From Methylococcaceae bacterium (GTDB taxonomy: Bacteria; Pseudomonadota; Gammaproteobacteria; Methylococcales; Methylococcaceae), in contig JAJRDJ010000072.1 of NCBI GenBank assembly GCA_028678445.1, positions 1 to 6,512 on the forward strand: 6,512 nt of DNA, in the 5' to 3' direction. The notes under the pieces are model-generated. The model was not told the origin of the DNA, made no database searches, and saw only the letters and a program-made list of their open reading frames with translations. Numbering within the stretch: the stretch's first letter is position 1; the number at the start of each line of letters is the position of its first letter. The translations under genes were made by a program, and so were the position numbers. Shown here piece after piece: positions 5,516 to 6,512 of this stretch.

Positions 5516-6063
5516 TAGGGCGCCCCGGGGGCGACCGCCACCTGATACACCGCCAGCGTCTTCCGTATGCCGTCCAGCGAGGCCTTGGAGCTGAGCGTGG
5601 CCCCGCTGATGGCATCGACCCCCTGATTCAACCGCAGATCCGCCACCGGCCGCCGGTAAAGCCGCGCGAACCAGGCGGCCGGCGGCTTGTATTCCGGCGG
5701 CTCGTGAAACGCCAGGATTTCCGCTTTCACCAGCTCGCCCTTGGGCGAGAGCACGATCAACAGCGTCTCCGGCTGCGTCCGCACCGTGTGCGACTCAATC
5801 GCCGCATAGCCCAGCAACTGCCCGTTCTTCCGGCCTTCATAAAAGGTGAACAACTGGCCGTCGAGCTTGACCAGCGCCATTTTTTCGATGGCGGCAGTCT
5901 GCTCATCGGTAAGGAATACCGGCACACTCTCGATCTGGGCCTCCTTGCCGAACGCCAGTTCGAAGGCTTCTTCCTTGCTATAATAGACCTCAGCAAAGCC
6001 GGAACCCGGAAATATGGAAAAACTGGCCATACATATCAGGGACAGAAACAAATAGGATCGCAT
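5515..6063 (-). CDS. Periplasmic FMN-binding domain protein with ApbE flavinylation motif
   Basis: This 182-residue exported protein belongs to the FMN-binding (PF04205-type) family, which includes RnfG, NqrC and NosR domains. In these an ApbE transferase attaches FMN covalently to a threonine. Residues 1-24 are a signal peptide ending Ser-Gly-Phe-Ala. The C-terminal domain contains Gly-Tyr-Ala-Ala-Ile-Glu (~85-90), a Leu-Ile-Val-Leu-Ser-Pro-Lys-Gly-Glu strand turn (~102-110) and the motif Asp-Ala-Ile-Ser-Gly-Ala-Thr-Leu-Ser-Ser (150-159), making T156 the predicted flavin site. The start at 6063 is chosen for the signal peptide; no clear Shine-Dalgarno precedes it. An in-frame ATG at 6210 would add 49 residues without recognisable content, which I judge noncoding. 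The downstream four-helix membrane protein is coupled through TAATG. No apbE gene is in the window, so flavinylation would rely on one elsewhere. Likely role: periplasmic one- or two-electron carrier. Confidence 0.9.
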   Translation of the reverse strand: MRSYLFLSLICMASFSIFPGSGFAEVYYSKEEAFELAFGKEAQIESVPVFLTDEQTAAIEKMALVKLDGQLFTFYEGRKNGQLLGYAAIESHTVRTQPETLLIVLSPKGELVKAEILAFHEPPEYKPPAAWFARLYRRPVADLRLNQGVDAISGATLSSKASLDGIRKTLAVYQVAVAPGAP

Positions 6064-6102
6064 GATGGAAGGAAGTGAAAAGAAAAAACACGCAGATAAG
6101 TG

Positions 6103-6119
6103 TGTCACTGTAAATGACA
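6103..6119. promoter_or_regulatory. Palindrome upstream of the FMN-binding protein operon
   Basis: TGTCA (6103-6107) and TGACA (6115-6119) are 5-bp inverted arms with a 7-base spacer, 40-56 bases upstream of the start at 6063. On the minus strand a TTGTCA overlapping the palindrome is followed after 16 bases by TATCTG, a weak -35/-10 pair. It is plausible as a promoter-operator, but no known regulator motif can be named. Confidence 0.25.
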
Positions 6120-6309
6120 ATGACTCGCGTTTCAACGAAGATGGATTAAAAGCGAATTTCAATAAGTTGCATTTCGACAACGCTCTCGTGAGCGAAGCCG
6201 AAGGGCTCATCGCGAACGGCTTGATTCAACAGTATTGGGAGCGTCTCGCCCGCCCCCAACTGACATTCTTGGCCAGCAATTGGACCCAATTCCCTCAACC
6301 CTATTCCCT

Positions 6310-6512
6310 TCAAGCCAGATAAATCCGTTCCAGGGCGCCCCGGGCGGCATTGCCGCGCCGGTCTTCGGCCTCGATGAAATATCGCACCTCGCCAACTCCA
6401 ACTGGCAGCGTGGCGGTGCAATAGTCCGCGCTCACCCGGGCCCCCGTTTCCGAGGGATAGGGGCCGTGATTCCGCATGGCGAGGCGCCGTTCCCCATCTG
6501 GCGTGCGGAGCA
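6310..6512 (-). CDS. C-terminal fragment of a protein with an Ig/FnIII-like tail (runs off the window)
   Basis: A minus-strand frame is open from the right edge (first full codon at 6510) to TGA at 6310-6312, giving 66 residues. The segment ends with a Val-Arg-Tyr-Phe-Ile-Glu-Ala-Glu-Asp-Arg-Arg-Gly-Asn-Ala-Ala-Arg-Gly stretch. This is the typical last-strand hairpin of immunoglobulin or fibronectin-III-like domains, in which Tyr-x-Ile-Glu-Ala-x-Asp-x-x-Gly-Asn is common at the C termini of secreted hydrolases and other surface proteins. The other two minus frames are either stopped or read as implausible Arg/Trp/His-rich sequence. The catalytic or main domain lies outside the window, so function cannot be given. 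It is co-oriented with the FMN-binding gene but 246 bases upstream of it. Confidence 0.7.
   Translation of the reverse strand, partial: LRTPDGERRLAMRNHGPYPSETGARVSADYCTATLPVGVGEVRYFIEAEDRRGNAARGALERIYLA

Noticed and set aside
6064..6210. N-terminal extension of the FMN-binding protein to an ATG at 6210
   Set aside because: The signal peptide starts at 6063; the extension has no recognisable content and would bury the signal internally.
5517..6344. 13-base direct repeat AGGGCGCCCCGGG at 5517 and 6332
   Set aside because: Both copies lie in or at the 3' ends of GC-rich coding sequence encoding Ala/Pro/Gly/Arg; chance or codon bias is sufficient.

Overview
The window looks like chromosomal DNA of a GC-rich gammaproteobacterium. 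The GST is very close to E. coli GstA in length and motifs, the zinc exporter resembles ZitB/CzcD, and there is a DUF4823-type lipoprotein and a SoxY. A sulfur-oxidising or methanotrophic lineage would fit the SoxY, but that is a guess. There are no rRNA or tRNA genes, CRISPR arrays, transposases or phage genes.

Layout, left to right. Positions 53-111 hold two adjacent intrinsic terminators of opposite polarity. A small exported helical protein with two cysteines (118-489, minus) ends into the first. A 392-base stretch without a convincing gene follows. Next comes a Tat-exported SoxY sulfur carrier (882-1391, minus) with no soxZ beside it. A plus-strand pair follows: a DUF4823-like lipoprotein (1683-2207) and a GstA-type glutathione S-transferase (2351-2959), separated by a leader containing a 10-bp inverted repeat. 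The GST overlaps the 3' end of a zinc-type CDF exporter on the minus strand (2949-3890). A DUF4412-like periplasmic protein (4120-4938, plus) overlaps the 3' end of a four-helix, His-containing membrane protein (4925-5515, minus). That membrane protein is translationally coupled (TAATG) to the upstream gene for a periplasmic FMN-binding protein with a flavinylation motif (5515-6063, minus). The last ~200 bases hold the C-terminal end of another minus-strand gene with an Ig/FnIII-like tail.

Most of the genes encode envelope or exported proteins: six of nine have visible export signals or membrane segments. The most system-like unit is the FMN-binding/four-helix pair. It has the features expected of a two-gene extracytosolic electron-transfer module: a covalently flavinylated periplasmic carrier plus a membrane partner with histidines in its helices. 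That reading is inference. The SoxY ends in Gly-Gly-Cys-Gly rather than the canonical Gly-Gly-Cys-Gly-Gly. The zinc exporter and GST suggest metal and electrophile resistance, but the overlapping convergent arrangement argues against shared operons.
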